NCBI RefSeq assembly: GCF_947499945.1
Contig: NZ_CANMQD010000001.1
Span: 372,001 to 436,000 of the forward strand
Direction: 5' to 3'
Source of the DNA: an uncultured Sulfitobacter sp.
GTDB lineage: Bacteria > Pseudomonadota > Alphaproteobacteria > Rhodobacterales > Rhodobacteraceae
Length of the DNA stretch: 64,000 bases
Below the pieces are notes generated by a model that ran no database searches, was not told the DNA's origin, and saw only the letters and a list, made by a program, of their open reading frames with translations. Position numbers and translations under genes: made by a program. Positions within the stretch are counted from its first letter, which is position 1, and every line of letters begins with the position of its first letter. Of this stretch, positions 19,869-31,038 are shown piece by piece.

Positions 19869-21776
19869 ATGGAAGGTTTTCTGTTTCAAGCCACGATCTA
19901 TCTCGCTGCCGCTGTGATTGCGGTACCCATCGCGGCACGTCTTGGGCTCGGCTCTGTGCTGGGCTATCTCGCCGCGGGTATTTTGATCGGCCCCGTTCTG
20001 GGCCTTGTCGGTGCCGAGACCAAGGATCTCCAGCATTTTGCCGAATTCGGCGTGGTGATGATGCTGTTCCTGATCGGGCTAGAGCTTGAGCCAAAAGCGC
20101 TGTGGGACATGCGTCATAAATTGCTGGGCCTAGGCGGGCTACAGGTCGGGCTAAGCACTTTGGCAATCATGGGCATCGCCATGCTCTATGACCAACCTTG
20201 GGGCGTATCGCTTGCCATTGGCCTGACGCTCTCGCTCAGCTCCACCGCGATTGTGCTTCAAACGCTGACGGAAAAAGGATTGATGCAAACGGCAGGTGGA
20301 CGGTCGGTCTTTTCGGTCCTTCTCGCACAAGATATCGCTGTCATCCCCATGCTGGCCTTCTTGCCACTCATCGCGGTCACACTGCCCACCGCAATGGTCT
20401 CCCCTGATGGCTCCATCACCGTTGATACGGCAAAAGACGCAGGTCACGGCGCGGGACACGGTGATTCCCCTGCGGATGCAGCATTCACCTTTATCGACAG
20501 CTTACCTGCGTGGGGTGTGACCCTTGTTACAATTGGCGCTATTGCTGGCATCATTATTATGGGCGTATTTTTTACGCGACCCGTGTTTCGCTATATTCAC
20601 TCCGCCAAACTGCGCGAAATGTATACCGCACTGGCCCTGCTGATTGTAGTCGGTATCTCGTTCACCATGATGCTCGTAGGTCTGTCCCCTGCCCTTGGTG
20701 CATTCCTCGCTGGCGTTGTGCTTGCGAGCTCCGAATTCCGCCATGAGCTTGAAACTGACCTTGAACCATTCAAGGGTCTGCTGCTGGGGCTGTTCTTTAT
20801 CACCGTTGGCGCAGGCATAAACTTTGAGCTTCTAGCCTCTGATTTTGTCATTATCATCGGCATGGCGCTGTTGGTCATTATGGTCAAAGGGCTGATCCTC
20901 TTCATCCTTGGCCGCATGTTCAAACTGCGTGGACGCGATCAATGGCTCTTTGCCCTCGGGCTGGCCCAGGCAGGCGAATTCGGCTTTGTCCTCGTGAGCT
21001 TTTCTGTCGCGACAGGCGTCATGCCAGACGGTGTTGCCGAGACGCTGCTGCTGGTCATTGCGCTCACAATGCTAATCACGCCGCTGCTGTTTATTCTGCA
21101 CGACATCATCTCGAAACGAAGCGTCGACGCCCATACCCGCCCGCCAGATGACGAGATTGACGAAGAGGGTCCCGTTATCATCGCGGGCATCGGCCGCTTC
21201 GGACAAGTTGTAAATCGCCTTGTCCAAGCGTCAGGGTTCGAGACTGTTGTATTGGATCACAATCCCGAAACCATCGCTGTCATGCGCCGCTTTGGCTTCA
21301 AGGCGTTTCTGGGCGACCCCACCCGCGCCGATGTCCTGCGCAAGGCAGGGCTGGCCGATGCGCGTGTGTTGGTTGTGGCCCTCGACAACCGCAAATCAGC
21401 CCGTGCGCTAGTGGCCTATGCCCGCGCCCAGCGGCCCGACTTGCACATCATCGCCCGCGCCCATGACCGAACCGATGTTTACCATCTCTATCAGGCAGGG
21501 GCGAATGACATCGTCCGCGAAATGTTCGACAGCTCCCTGCGTGCAGGGCGTTACGCGCTCGAAAACCTCGGCCTGTCCGAATATGAGGCGGCGGAGGCAC
21601 AGCGCATCTTCTATCACCATGACCGTATGTCTGTGCGCGAACTGGCAAGCCTCTGGCGCCCTGATGTGGCACCGGGCGACAATGCCGAATACGTAAAACG
21701 CGCCAAAGAGCTTGAGAAAGATCTGGAAACGGCATTCCTCAACCGCGCCGACGAAGACGACGAGAAACGCGCCTAG
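19869..21776 (+). CDS. Kef-type monovalent cation:proton antiporter (CPA2) with TrkA-N domain
   Basis: [39 protein letters not shown]-terminal [21 protein letters not shown] Rossmann motif. Confidence 0.93.
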   Translation: MEGFLFQATIYLAAAVIAVPIAARLGLGSVLGYLAAGILIGPVLGLVGAETKDLQHFAEFGVVMMLFLIGLELEPKALWDMRHKLLGLGGLQVGLSTLAIMGIAMLYDQPWGVSLAIGLTLSLSSTAIVLQTLTEKGLMQTAGGRSVFSVLLAQDIAVIPMLAFLPLIAVTLPTAMVSPDGSITVDTAKDAGHGAGHGDSPADAAFTFIDSLPAWGVTLVTIGAIAGIIIMGVFFTRPVFRYIHSAKLREMYTALALLIVVGISFTMMLVGLSPALGAFLAGVVLASSEFRHELETDLEPFKGLLLGLFFITVGAGINFELLASDFVIIIGMALLVIMVKGLILFILGRMFKLRGRDQWLFALGLAQAGEFGFVLVSFSVATGVMPDGVAETLLLVIALTMLITPLLFILHDIISKRSVDAHTRPPDDEIDEEGPVIIAGIGRFGQVVNRLVQASGFETVVLDHNPETIAVMRRFGFKAFLGDPTRADVLRKAGLADARVLVVALDNRKSARALVAYARAQRPDLHIIARAHDRTDVYHLYQAGANDIVREMFDSSLRAGRYALENLGLSEYEAAEAQRIFYHHDRMSVRELASLWRPDVAPGDNAEYVKRAKELEKDLETAFLNRADEDDEKRA

Positions 21777-22798
21777 CCTGTGCTAACACCTGCTTCGGTA
21801 AAGGTGGCCATGCCGCTGTGACACTCGAGGGCTGCTTTGACGATGGAGATCGCCAACGCCCCGCCGGAAGCCTCGCCCAACCGCAGGCCAAGCGACAGCA
21901 GTGGCTCCTTGCCCAAGGACTCAAGCAAGCGGCCATGCGCGCCCTCGGAGCTCAAATGCCCCGCCACACAGTGGTCCAACGCCCCTTTGCGCGTATGCTC
22001 AAGACACATCGCCGCCGCCGTACAGATGAACCCGTCAAGGATCACAGGGATGCGCAGGCTGCGCGCCCGTGCAATGGCTCCCACCATCGCAGCCAACTCA
22101 CGGCCGCCCAAACGGCGCAGCGTCTCAAGGCCGTCACCCTGCCCTTTGTGCAGCGTCAGACCTTCGGAGACCACTCGTGTTTTATTAACAAGCCCTGCAT
22201 CATCCACACCTGTCCCACGCCCCGTCCAGTCAGCGGCATCACCGCCGAGCAGCGCCGCAGCAAGGGCCGCCGCTGGTGTTGTATTGCCAATGCCCATCTC
22301 ACCCACCACCAGCAGGTCTGAATCCCCGCCCACAGCGTTCCAGCCTGCGTTTAAGGCGGCTACAACATCCACTTCCGACATGGCGGGCCCTTTGGTGAAG
22401 TCGCCTGTCGGGCGGTCAAGCTCAAGCGCATGAACGTCCAGATGCGCACCTGCCGCGCGCGCCAACTGGTTGATCGCGGCACCACCATGTTGAAAATTCA
22501 TCACCATCTGCTCGGTCACTTCAGACGGAAAGGCCGAGACGCCCTGCGCCGCAACACCGTGATTAGCAGCAAATACAATGATCTGCGGGGATGTGATCTT
22601 GGGCTGCGGGTTCCCGCGCCAGCCTGAGTACCACTGCGCAATATATTCCAAACGGCCCAACGCACCGGGGGGTTTGGTCAGTTGGCTGTTGCGCTCTGCC
22701 GCGCCCTCACGCGCCGCCATATCCAAATCCGGCAGTGCCACGAGGGCGGTACGGAACTCGTCCAGATCAAAAAACTCTACCATCGTGATAACCCTCAT
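21773..22798 (-). CDS. cobT: nicotinate-nucleotide--dimethylbenzimidazole phosphoribosyltransferase
   Basis: [61 protein letters not shown]. Confidence 0.95.
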   Translation of the reverse strand: MRVITMVEFFDLDEFRTALVALPDLDMAAREGAAERNSQLTKPPGALGRLEYIAQWYSGWRGNPQPKITSPQIIVFAANHGVAAQGVSAFPSEVTEQMVMNFQHGGAAINQLARAAGAHLDVHALELDRPTGDFTKGPAMSEVDVVAALNAGWNAVGGDSDLLVVGEMGIGNTTPAAALAAALLGGDAADWTGRGTGVDDAGLVNKTRVVSEGLTLHKGQGDGLETLRRLGGRELAAMVGAIARARSLRIPVILDGFICTAAAMCLEHTRKGALDHCVAGHLSSEGAHGRLLESLGKEPLLSLGLRLGEASGGALAISIVKAALECHSGMATFTEAGVSTG

Positions 22799-22863
22799 TG
22801 CCAGACTGTCTCTGCCTGTTTACCCAATGAGGCGCAGCTCACAAGCGTTGAAAAGGCACGTTC

Positions 22864-23613
22864 ATGGATAAAAGCGACCCCCTTCGCCAGCTTTGGCTGG
22901 CCGCCGTGCTGCTAACGCGTCTGCCACTGCCCCATCTGCCACAGAATGCCTTTTCTCAAGGGCCGCATGCGGTCTGGGCCTATCCGCTGGTCGGCGTCCT
23001 TGTGGGCACTCTGGGTGCGGTTGCGGGACAGATTTCCCTCTGGCTCGGCCTGCCCGAATTCGGCGCAGCATCCCTTGCCCTTGGCGTAATGCTGCTGGTG
23101 ACAGGAGCCATGCACGAAGACGGTCTGGCCGATACATTTGACGGGCTCTGGGGCAGCTTCACGCCCGAGCGGCGCTTGGAAATCATGCGAGACAGCCAGA
23201 TCGGCACCTATGGCGTGCTCGCACTGATCGTCACATCCATGGCCAAGATCAGCGCACTGGCCGCGCTGTTGGGGGACACAGGACTGACAGTGATCGCAGC
23301 AGCCGCCCTGTCCCGCGCCATGATGCCTGCGCTTATGCACACCCTGCCCCATGCCCGCAGCGACGGCCTGTCACACAGCGTTGGACGCCCGCCGCTTAAA
23401 GCCACTCTTCTCGGGCTGGGCATTGCCGTTGCCGTCACACTCGCCTGTCTCGGCATCACGGCAATGGCGGCAGTCATAGCCGCAGTGGTCTGCACCTTTG
23501 CCATGGCGCTACTGGCAGAACGCAAAATCGGCGGCCAAACAGGAGACGTACTTGGTGCTGCGCAAAACCTGTCCGAAACGGCAATCCTGCTAATCTGCGC
23601 CGCTCTTCTCTGA
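22864..23613 (+). CDS. cobS: adenosylcobinamide-GDP ribazoletransferase
   Basis: LLTRLPLPHLP, TGAMHEDGLADTFDGLWGSFTPERRLEIMRDSQIGTYG. Confidence 0.95.
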   Translation: MDKSDPLRQLWLAAVLLTRLPLPHLPQNAFSQGPHAVWAYPLVGVLVGTLGAVAGQISLWLGLPEFGAASLALGVMLLVTGAMHEDGLADTFDGLWGSFTPERRLEIMRDSQIGTYGVLALIVTSMAKISALAALLGDTGLTVIAAAALSRAMMPALMHTLPHARSDGLSHSVGRPPLKATLLGLGIAVAVTLACLGITAMAAVIAAVVCTFAMALLAERKIGGQTGDVLGAAQNLSETAILLICAALL

Positions 23614-23620
23614 CATAGAA

Positions 23621-23651
23621 AAACCGCGCCTGACCTGTGTCAGACGCGGCT
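23621..23651. terminator. hairpin between convergent cobS and carD
   Basis: aaccgcg-c-ctgac/gtcag-a-cgcggctt, one mismatch. Confidence 0.55.
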
Positions 23652-23675
23652 TCATACCATTCGTCGCCTTGAGCC

Positions 23676-24203
23676 TTAGGCCGCTGGTGCGATACGGCTC
23701 TGCAGGACATCGCCAATCTGCTTGGCTGCGCCCAACTCGTCACCACTTGAAACTGCCGCAACTTCACGGGTCAACCGCTCAAGGGCTGCTTCATACAACT
23801 GGCGCTCGGAGTAGGACTGCTCACGTTGGTCATCCGTGCGGTGCAAGTCACGCACCACTTCAGCAATCGCGATCAGATCGCCGGAGTTGATCTTTTGCTC
23901 GTATTCCTGTGCACGGCGCGACCACATGGCCCGCTTTACCTTTGCTTTGCCTTTGAGCGTCTTCATCGCCTTTTCGATCACATCAGGCGAGCTGAGCGCG
24001 CGCATGCCAATTTCAGTCGCTTTATGGGTCGGCACCCGCAGGGTCATCTTGTCTTTCTCAAATGCGATCACAAATAGCTCAAGGGTGATCCCTGCAACTT
24101 CCTGCTCTTCAACCGAGACGATCTGGCCTACGCCATGCGCAGGGTAGACAACAAACTCATTGGGGCGGAAATCAAGTTTTTTCGATTTGGTCATACTCTT
24201 CAA
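23676..24203 (-). CDS. carD: CarD family transcriptional regulator
   Basis: FVVYPAHGVGQIVSVEEQEVAGITLELFVIAFEKDKMTLRVPTHKA. Confidence 0.93.
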   Translation of the reverse strand: MKSMTKSKKLDFRPNEFVVYPAHGVGQIVSVEEQEVAGITLELFVIAFEKDKMTLRVPTHKATEIGMRALSSPDVIEKAMKTLKGKAKVKRAMWSRRAQEYEQKINSGDLIAIAEVVRDLHRTDDQREQSYSERQLYEAALERLTREVAAVSSGDELGAAKQIGDVLQSRIAPAA

Positions 24204-24365
24204 GCTCCTAAAACTGCCCTACATCTTAGAAGTAAGGCACAGCAAACACGACCCGCCTCAGGCAAATCGCCCGCGGAATCCGTGTTCAAGATTGGGTGGT
24301 CAGATGCGCCGTGACAGGGCGGCGTCTTTGTGTGTGAAATAGCGTATCATTAAATCCATTATACC

Positions 24366-24394
24366 ACAAAAAAGCCCCCCCTTAAAGGGAGGGC
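24366..24394 (-). terminator. terminator-like hairpin downstream of ferredoxin
   Basis: gccccccct/agggagggc-type inverted repeat next to an A-run (U-run on the minus strand). Confidence 0.6.
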
Positions 24395-24459
24395 GAAACC
24401 TAACAAATTATGGCGATGCGGCACGATGCGCCCGGATCACGCGAATCGCGTGAAAGATC

Positions 24460-24795
24460 TCAGCCCCCCTCGCCAGGGTTCTCTGAAAACAGATCGATCT
24501 TACCTTCTTTGCCATCCATTTCCTCTGCCGTCGGCAGCGGATCTTTCTTTGTGATGATGACAGGCCAGAGGATCGAATACTTGCGATTGAACTCGACCCA
24601 TTTTTCCATGTCCGGCTCGGTGTCGGGGCGGATGGCGTCGGCAGGACACTCAGGCTCACACACACCACAGTCGATGCACTCGTCAGGGTGGATCACCAGC
24701 ATGTTCTCCCCCTCATAGAAACAATCCACAGGGCAAACCTCGACACAGTCGGTGTACTTGCAGGCGATACAGGCGTCGTTCACGATATAGGTCAT
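24460..24795 (-). CDS. fdxA: 7Fe (3Fe-4S/4Fe-4S) ferredoxin
   Basis: [18 protein letters not shown] and [12 protein letters not shown] cysteine motifs. Confidence 0.93.
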   Translation of the reverse strand: MTYIVNDACIACKYTDCVEVCPVDCFYEGENMLVIHPDECIDCGVCEPECPADAIRPDTEPDMEKWVEFNRKYSILWPVIITKKDPLPTAEEMDGKEGKIDLFSENPGEGG

Positions 24796-24849
24796 AGGGA
24801 GATGTCTCTGTCAGATTTGGTTGACACGTAGCTAGAACAGCAGCGCCGA

Positions 24850-25239
24850 TCATTCAAGATGGCGTGCCTTAGAAAGATCAAGCTGGCGGCGGTCCCGCTT
24901 GGTCGGGCGGCCTTTGCCGTCAAAGGCTGGATTTGCCGTTATCAGGTCCTTTGGCGCGCGCTCGGGCGGGGAGAGGTCTGTATATAGGGCCTGTGCCTCA
25001 GGAGCGGGCCCGCGCCGCTCCCCCAAAGCGTCGATTTGGATCACGCGAATATGATCGTCTTTGGGGAAGGTCAGCACGTCACCGGGCGTAATTGTCGCAC
25101 TGCGCTTGTAGGCCAGCATGCCGTTGATACGCACGTTGCCTCCGCCGACGATACTCGCCGCCAGAGTGCGTGTTTTAAAGAACCGCGCGTACCACAGCCA
25201 TTTGTCCAGGCGCAGTTTCTCCGCAGGTTGATCGCTCAC
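24850..25239 (-). CDS. S4-domain RNA-binding protein (HslR-like)
   Basis: LRLDKWLWYARFFKTRTLAASIVGGGNVRINGM; overlaps the downstream helicase gene by 4 nt. Confidence 0.88.
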   Translation of the reverse strand: MSDQPAEKLRLDKWLWYARFFKTRTLAASIVGGGNVRINGMLAYKRSATITPGDVLTFPKDDHIRVIQIDALGERRGPAPEAQALYTDLSPPERAPKDLITANPAFDGKGRPTKRDRRQLDLSKARHLE

Positions 25240-28049
25240 TTGTCGTTCTTGAGGCCCATAAGAGCGGCCGCAAACGGGTTGTCAGGATCAATTTTCTTCT
25301 CGGGCTTTGGCGGACGGGCCGAAAAGTTCTGGCTCTTGTTACCTTTGTCCCCATCACGCTGACCTTTTTTGCCACGCGGGTTGGGCTTGCCCTTGCCTTT
25401 GGGACGATCACCACCCGCAGGCTGTTGCCGACGTGCAGGACGCGCCCATGTGAAGGTATAAAATGTTTCCATCTCCACAGGAGCAATCGCTGCGTCTGCA
25501 GCCTCACCGATCGGCGTTTCAGTCTCGGAGACTTCTGCGATCGGGGCTTCTTCGGTCGGCACCGCCGCTTCGTCGGTCACAGCACCCGCAACAGGTGTTT
25601 CACCCGCATCCATCACGGGCGTATCCGCAGGCACTTCAGTCGCAGGCGGCACCACTTCCATCACGGCCTTCACCTTCGGACGCTCGCCTGCTTCGGCTTT
25701 GTAACCCAAGCCGCGCATGAGATCAGCAAACTGTTCCAGCGTTGTGCCAGAGATCGACAGCATATCGGCCTTCGCCTCAAACCCGCCGCGCGAATCTTCG
25801 CCGCGCAGCATATCCGCCAGACGCTCCAACATATCAATGCGGATCGCGCGTGTACCTGCATTTCTGTAGCCCGACATAGTGTCCGACCCAGTCGGTGCGC
25901 TGGCATCCACAGGAATCGTTACCAAACCCGGAGGGGGCGATTCGGGGAACTCGGAGAGGCCCTTGGTCAGCGACCACAGCACCAGACGCAGGCGCGTCGG
26001 CGCAGGCTTCAAGAGCAGTGGCATGAAGATCGTGAACTGGCCAAACCGTATGCCATGCTTGCGCAGCGCCCCTCGTGCGTCCTGATCCAGTGACTTCACT
26101 TCCTCGGCCAGATCGGCACGCGGCAGCACGCCAAAACCCTCGACCATGCGGAAAGCAAAGCCACGGGCAAGACCCGTCAACGCCTCGTCATTCTTCAGTG
26201 CGACGAGCGGTTCAAAAAGGCTCGCAACCTTGCGATCGATGAAGTGTTGAAGGCGGCGCTGAACCTTTTGCGCCACGTCCGGACCTGCCACATCGTCCAC
26301 AAATACTTCGACTTGCGGCTTGAGACCGTCAGATCCCGCAACAAGCTTACCCACCGCAGAGCTGCCCCACATCAGGCCACCCTGCTCGGTGAAATCAATC
26401 TCTGTATCGGGCGCATTGTAAAAACGATCCGCACGCAAATGGAACTGCGGGGCCAGCGCTTGGAGCGCCGCCGTCTTGATCGTTTTATTTTCTGCCGTGC
26501 CGGCCCCTTTGTCAGCGCGGAAACGGAAACCGTCCAGCTTGCCTACAAATTCGCCTTCAACGGTTACTTCACCAGTCTCGTTATTTACTTCGGCCACCAT
26601 GGCTTCCTTCTGTCCTAGCCGCCGCAACAAAACTGATGTCCGCCGGTCTACAAATCTTTGGGTCAGGCGTTCGTGTAACGCATCTGACAGTCTGTCTTCT
26701 ACGACACGCGCCTCCCCGCGCCAATGGGTTTCGTCATTTGTCCAACCTTTGCGCTGGGTCACATATGTCCACGTGCGGATAAACGCCAATCGCTTGGACA
26801 ACGCATCGATGTCCCCATCGGTTCGGTCGATGCGCTTTATTTGTCGTGCGAGCCAGTCGTCGGGAATGCTGCCGCGCTGGTGCAGGTGGTTGTAAATATG
26901 CTCCAACAGATTGGCATGCTCTGCATGACTGATGGACCGAAAATCAGGGATGCGGCACACATCCCAAAGCAATTTAACCGAAGGTCCGTCTGTGCAGCGC
27001 GCAGCAATCTCCGCATCCTCACCCAAATATTTTAGCACCCGCAGGTCATCCGCTTCGCGTGCTTTGACCAGCCGCTCGTGATCTGGCCCCACTTCCAGCG
27101 ACTTCACCAGCGCCGCGATGGTGCCAAACTGCAAATGCGGGTTACGCCAGTTGATCTTGTTCTGCGGGGTAAAGCGGTGATCCATTATCGCCTGCGCCAC
27201 CCCTTCATCCAATGGATGCACATCGCCTGTGACGCCAAAGGTGCCGTTCTTCATTCCCCGCCCTGCACGTCCTGCGATCTGGGCCAACTCATTGGGGGCA
27301 AGGGGCCGCATGCGCCGCCCGTCAAACTTGGTCAAGCTGCTGAAGGCCACATGGTCCACGTCGAGGTTGAGGCCCATCCCGATGGCATCCGTTGCCACCA
27401 GATAATCAACCTCGCCATTTTGATACATATCAACCTGCGCATTGCGCGTGCGCGGGCTGAGCGAGCCCATAACAACGGCTGCACCGCCTTTCTGGCGGCG
27501 GATCAATTCGGCGATAGCGTATACATTTTCAACTGAAAATCCAACAATCGCACTGCGCGGGCGCATTCGGCTAATCTTTTTTTGCCCTGAATAGGTTAGT
27601 TCCGACATCCGCTCACGGCGCACGAACTGCGCTTCCGGCACCAGCTCTGCAATCGTGCCCCGCATGGTGTCGGACCCCATAAACAGCGTCTCGTGCAGGC
27701 CGCGCGAGCGCAACAAACGGTCTGTAAACACGTGCCCTCGCTCAGGATCGGCACAAAGCTGTATCTCGTCGATGGCCACAAAATCCGCCCCCATGCCGTC
27801 AGGCATCGCTTCCACGGTACAGACCCAATACTGCGTGCGCGGTGGCACAATCCGCTCTTCGCCCGTTACAAGCGCTACAACAGACGGCCCGCGTGCCGCA
27901 ACGATGCGGTCGTACACTTCACGCGCCAAAAGACGCAGCGGCAGGCCAATAATCCCCGTCCGGTGCCCCAGCATCCGCTCAATCGCGTAGGTCGTTTTTC
28001 CGGTGTTGGTGGGGCCTAAAACGGCCACAACCCTGCCTTGCGTATTCAC
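25236..28049 (-). CDS. SUV3-like DEAD/DEAH-box RNA helicase
   Basis: VVAVLGPTNTGKTTYAIERML (Walker A), FVAIDEIQLCADPERGHVFTDRLL (DEIQ), QIAGRAGRG (motif VI); Lys/Arg-rich C-terminal tail. Confidence 0.92.
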   Translation of the reverse strand: MNTQGRVVAVLGPTNTGKTTYAIERMLGHRTGIIGLPLRLLAREVYDRIVAARGPSVVALVTGEERIVPPRTQYWVCTVEAMPDGMGADFVAIDEIQLCADPERGHVFTDRLLRSRGLHETLFMGSDTMRGTIAELVPEAQFVRRERMSELTYSGQKKISRMRPRSAIVGFSVENVYAIAELIRRQKGGAAVVMGSLSPRTRNAQVDMYQNGEVDYLVATDAIGMGLNLDVDHVAFSSLTKFDGRRMRPLAPNELAQIAGRAGRGMKNGTFGVTGDVHPLDEGVAQAIMDHRFTPQNKINWRNPHLQFGTIAALVKSLEVGPDHERLVKAREADDLRVLKYLGEDAEIAARCTDGPSVKLLWDVCRIPDFRSISHAEHANLLEHIYNHLHQRGSIPDDWLARQIKRIDRTDGDIDALSKRLAFIRTWTYVTQRKGWTNDETHWRGEARVVEDRLSDALHERLTQRFVDRRTSVLLRRLGQKEAMVAEVNNETGEVTVEGEFVGKLDGFRFRADKGAGTAENKTIKTAALQALAPQFHLRADRFYNAPDTEIDFTEQGGLMWGSSAVGKLVAGSDGLKPQVEVFVDDVAGPDVAQKVQRRLQHFIDRKVASLFEPLVALKNDEALTGLARGFAFRMVEGFGVLPRADLAEEVKSLDQDARGALRKHGIRFGQFTIFMPLLLKPAPTRLRLVLWSLTKGLSEFPESPPPGLVTIPVDASAPTGSDTMSGYRNAGTRAIRIDMLERLADMLRGEDSRGGFEAKADMLSISGTTLEQFADLMRGLGYKAEAGERPKVKAVMEVVPPATEVPADTPVMDAGETPVAGAVTDEAAVPTEEAPIAEVSETETPIGEAADAAIAPVEMETFYTFTWARPARRQQPAGGDRPKGKGKPNPRGKKGQRDGDKGNKSQNFSARPPKPEKKIDPDNPFAAALMGLKNDK

Positions 28050-28068
28050 CGCAATTTCCTAACTTGGA

Positions 28069-28632
28069 TTAGAGTGTACGCCCGATGCCTTCGGATTTCA
28101 GCTGCTCAAGCGCCTTTTCGGCGTTCTCGTGATGCGGGTTCAGTGCCAAAACACGGCGATAAAGTTCTGCGGCGCGGCGACTGTCGCCCAATTCCTCAAA
28201 CAACACGCCAAGGCCGAAAATAGCGTTAAAATTATCAGGATTCAGCGCAAGAGCCGTCTCAAGATCATCCAGCGCGGGACCATACAGATCAGCACGGTAA
28301 TAAGCAGTGGCCCTTGCATGGAACCCCTCGGCAAAATCCGGCGCGTGGTCTGTGAGAGCTGTCAAATGGTCAATCGCAACCGAAAACTCCCCTACCGCCA
28401 GCGCATCGCGCCCACGCTTGAGAAGCAGGTCCATCGCGGCAGAGCCCGACTTGGACCATTCCCGCTGGATGTTCCGCTCGGCCGCTTTCGCCTGTTCGGG
28501 CGGGGCGGTGCGCAAGGCTTCCAACAGCTCCGCAACCTGCGGGCTTTGCTCGGCATTTGCGGGGCCGCACAGCAACACAAGCACGCCAAGTGCCGTAACG
28601 GTATGTTTGAGGTTGACGATGTATCTGACCAT
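28069..28632 (-). CDS. tetratricopeptide repeat protein with signal peptide
   Basis: Repeats ALDDLETALALNPDNFNAIFGLGVLFEELGDSRRAAELYRRVLALNPHHENA. Confidence 0.85.
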   Translation of the reverse strand: MVRYIVNLKHTVTALGVLVLLCGPANAEQSPQVAELLEALRTAPPEQAKAAERNIQREWSKSGSAAMDLLLKRGRDALAVGEFSVAIDHLTALTDHAPDFAEGFHARATAYYRADLYGPALDDLETALALNPDNFNAIFGLGVLFEELGDSRRAAELYRRVLALNPHHENAEKALEQLKSEGIGRTL

Positions 28633-28710
28633 AACAAAGGTGAATGTAACAGGTGGGGGGCTGAATTCCAGTGATGTCCGCCACCATTTGCCAAAAAAGG
28701 GCTAAATATA

Positions 28711-29001
28711 ATGAGCGACATGATTAACGAAGCTGTAAAAGTACTGACTGCAAAGATGGATGGCGTTGAAATCGGCGGCACAGTCAAGTTCGAGATCGAA
28801 GGCGAAGGATGCGTTATGGTTAACGATACCGACGTCCACGCAGGCGACGAGGAAGCGGATGTGACGCTCACCGCCGATCCTGAAACATTCCAAGGCATCA
28901 TGAGTGGTGACACAAACCCGACATCTGCCTTTATGACTGGTAAACTCAAAGTAGACGGTGACATGGGCATGGCGATGAAACTCGCTTCTGCACTGGCGTA
29001 A
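28711..29001 (+). CDS. SCP2 sterol-binding domain protein
   Basis: DVTLTADPETFQGIMSGDTNPTSAFMTGKLKVDGDMGMAMKLASAL. Confidence 0.9.
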   Translation: MSDMINEAVKVLTAKMDGVEIGGTVKFEIEGEGCVMVNDTDVHAGDEEADVTLTADPETFQGIMSGDTNPTSAFMTGKLKVDGDMGMAMKLASALA

Positions 29002-29014
29002 CCGACACAAACCG

Positions 29015-29962
29015 ATGACCCTTACGCCTGCGCCTTTGTTCACCGATATCCACCCCGGACCTGATCCGGCGCAGGCCTATTGGGCCGAGACATCTGACGG
29101 AAAACGGATACGGCTGGGCGTGTGGTCCATTGACGGTTCAAAAGGGACGGTGCTCATATTTCCGGGCCGCACTGAATACATTGAAAAATATGGCCCCGCC
29201 GCTGCCGAGTTCGCCGCGCGAGGCCTGTCATCCATAGCAATCGACTGGCGCGGTCAGGGTCTTGCCGACAGGATGCTGGATGATCCGCTGATCGGGCATG
29301 TCGACCATTTCCCCGACTATCAAAAAGACGTGGCCGCCCTAATGCGGGCCGCACGAAGCCTCAATTTGCCCCGCCCCTATTTCCTTGTGGCCCACTCCAT
29401 GGGCGGTAGCATCGGCCTGCGTGCTGTAATGGAGGGGCTGGCCGTGCAGGCGGCGGCATTCTCCGCGCCCATGTGGGGCATCCACATCGCACCACACATG
29501 CGCCTGCCTGCAAAACTGCTCAGCACATGGATGCCAAAGTTCAATCAGGGTCACCGCCTGCCTGTTGGCACCACCAGCACTCCCTACCCGCTCACAGCGC
29601 CGTTTGAAGATAATATGCTGACGACGGACCCGGAAATGTACGACATGATGCGAGATCAGTTCATCGCCCATCCCGAGCTACAGCTCGGCGGACCAAGCTA
29701 TGTCTGGCTCCGCGAAGCGCTGGCAGAGACAAAGCATCTGGCCCAGCGTGCGGCCCCCAACCTTATTTGCACCACCTTTGTAGGCACAAACGAGCGTATC
29801 GTGGATGTGCCGCGCATCTATGCCCGAATGAACGGTTGGAAGGGTGGCCAGTTACGAGAAGTCGAAGGCGGTGAACACGAGGTTTTGATGGAGATACCCG
29901 AACTCAGAACACCCATTTTTGACGAGATCGCACACCTCTTTCTTAACACCACCACAGGATAG
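29015..29962 (+). CDS. alpha/beta hydrolase, lysophospholipase-type
   Basis: GRTEYIEKYGPAAAEFAARGLSSIAIDWRGQGLADR and VAHSMGGSIGLR nucleophile elbow. Confidence 0.9.
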   Translation: MTLTPAPLFTDIHPGPDPAQAYWAETSDGKRIRLGVWSIDGSKGTVLIFPGRTEYIEKYGPAAAEFAARGLSSIAIDWRGQGLADRMLDDPLIGHVDHFPDYQKDVAALMRAARSLNLPRPYFLVAHSMGGSIGLRAVMEGLAVQAAAFSAPMWGIHIAPHMRLPAKLLSTWMPKFNQGHRLPVGTTSTPYPLTAPFEDNMLTTDPEMYDMMRDQFIAHPELQLGGPSYVWLREALAETKHLAQRAAPNLICTTFVGTNERIVDVPRIYARMNGWKGGQLREVEGGEHEVLMEIPELRTPIFDEIAHLFLNTTTG

Positions 29963-30012
29963 ACCTGCGACTAGGGCTGGCCCTGCCCGCTTTGTCGCCT
30001 AAGTTAAGCGGC

Positions 30013-31038
30013 ATGAGCAAAACACCCGTCCTCACATTTAGCCCCGAAGGCATCTATTGCCCCGCTGGCGATTTCTACATCGATCCATGGCGGAGGGTGG
30101 ACCGCGCACTTATCACCCACGGCCATGCAGACCACTCCCGCTGGGGCATGGGGTCTTATCTCGCAACCCACGATGCCCTGCCCGTAATGCGTCACCGCTT
30201 AGGCGACATCGTTGCCGAGGGTATCGCTTACGGCGAACAGCGCACCATCGGCGATGCCACCGTTTCCTTCCATCCCGCAGGCCACGTGCCTGGTTCCGCC
30301 CAGATCCGTGTCGAAGTCGATGGCGAAGTCTGGGTCGCCTCAGGTGATTATAAAGTCATCGACGACGGCGTGAGCACCCCGTTCGAGCCTGTCCGCTGCC
30401 ACCACTTCATTACGGAAAGCACCTTTGGCCTGCCGGTCTTTCATTGGGAGCCCCAAGAGGTCGTCGCGCAGCAGATCAACGATTGGTGGCGCAACTGTAT
30501 CGCCAACGGTAAAACCGCCATCCTCGGCGCCTATTCACTGGGAAAGGCACAGCGCCTCATCTCCATGCTCGACCCCTCCCTCGGTCCGATCCTGTGCCAC
30601 ACGGCAATTGAAAATACGAACGCTGTCATGCGCACCCAAGGCATCATTTTGCCCGACACGGTGCTGGCAAACAAAGACGTGAGCGCCAAGACCCACGCAG
30701 GCGCTATGGTAATCGCGCCACCCTCCGCTCTCGGCTCCGCATGGTCCAAAAAATTTGGCCCCCAAGAGAGCGGCTTCGCCTCAGGCTGGATGGCTATGCG
30801 CGGTGTTCGACGCCGCCGCGCAGGTGATCGGGGCTTTATCATCTCCGATCATGCCGATTGGGCGGGACTGCTTTGGGCAATCAAACAAACGGAAGCTGAA
30901 AATATATATGTTACACACGGTTATACTGATATCTTCGCGCGATACTTGAACGAGAATGGGTATCACGCCCAAGTCGTCCCAACCCAGTTCGAAGGCGAAA
31001 GCCTCGATCCTAAAGATGATAGTGGAGAAGCCGCATGA
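30013..31038 (+). CDS. ligase-associated MBL-fold DNA exonuclease
   Basis: THGHADHSRWG, FHPAGHVPGSAQIRVEVDGEVWVASGDYK, ESTFGLPVF; 4-nt overlap with the DNA ligase gene. Confidence 0.92.
   Translation: MSKTPVLTFSPEGIYCPAGDFYIDPWRRVDRALITHGHADHSRWGMGSYLATHDALPVMRHRLGDIVAEGIAYGEQRTIGDATVSFHPAGHVPGSAQIRVEVDGEVWVASGDYKVIDDGVSTPFEPVRCHHFITESTFGLPVFHWEPQEVVAQQINDWWRNCIANGKTAILGAYSLGKAQRLISMLDPSLGPILCHTAIENTNAVMRTQGIILPDTVLANKDVSAKTHAGAMVIAPPSALGSAWSKKFGPQESGFASGWMAMRGVRRRRAGDRGFIISDHADWAGLLWAIKQTEAENIYVTHGYTDIFARYLNENGYHAQVVPTQFEGESLDPKDDSGEAA

Noticed and set aside
22799-22863. Cobalamin riboswitch between cobT and cobS
   Set aside because: Only 65 bp between divergent starts, too short for a B12 riboswitch; no B12-box seen.
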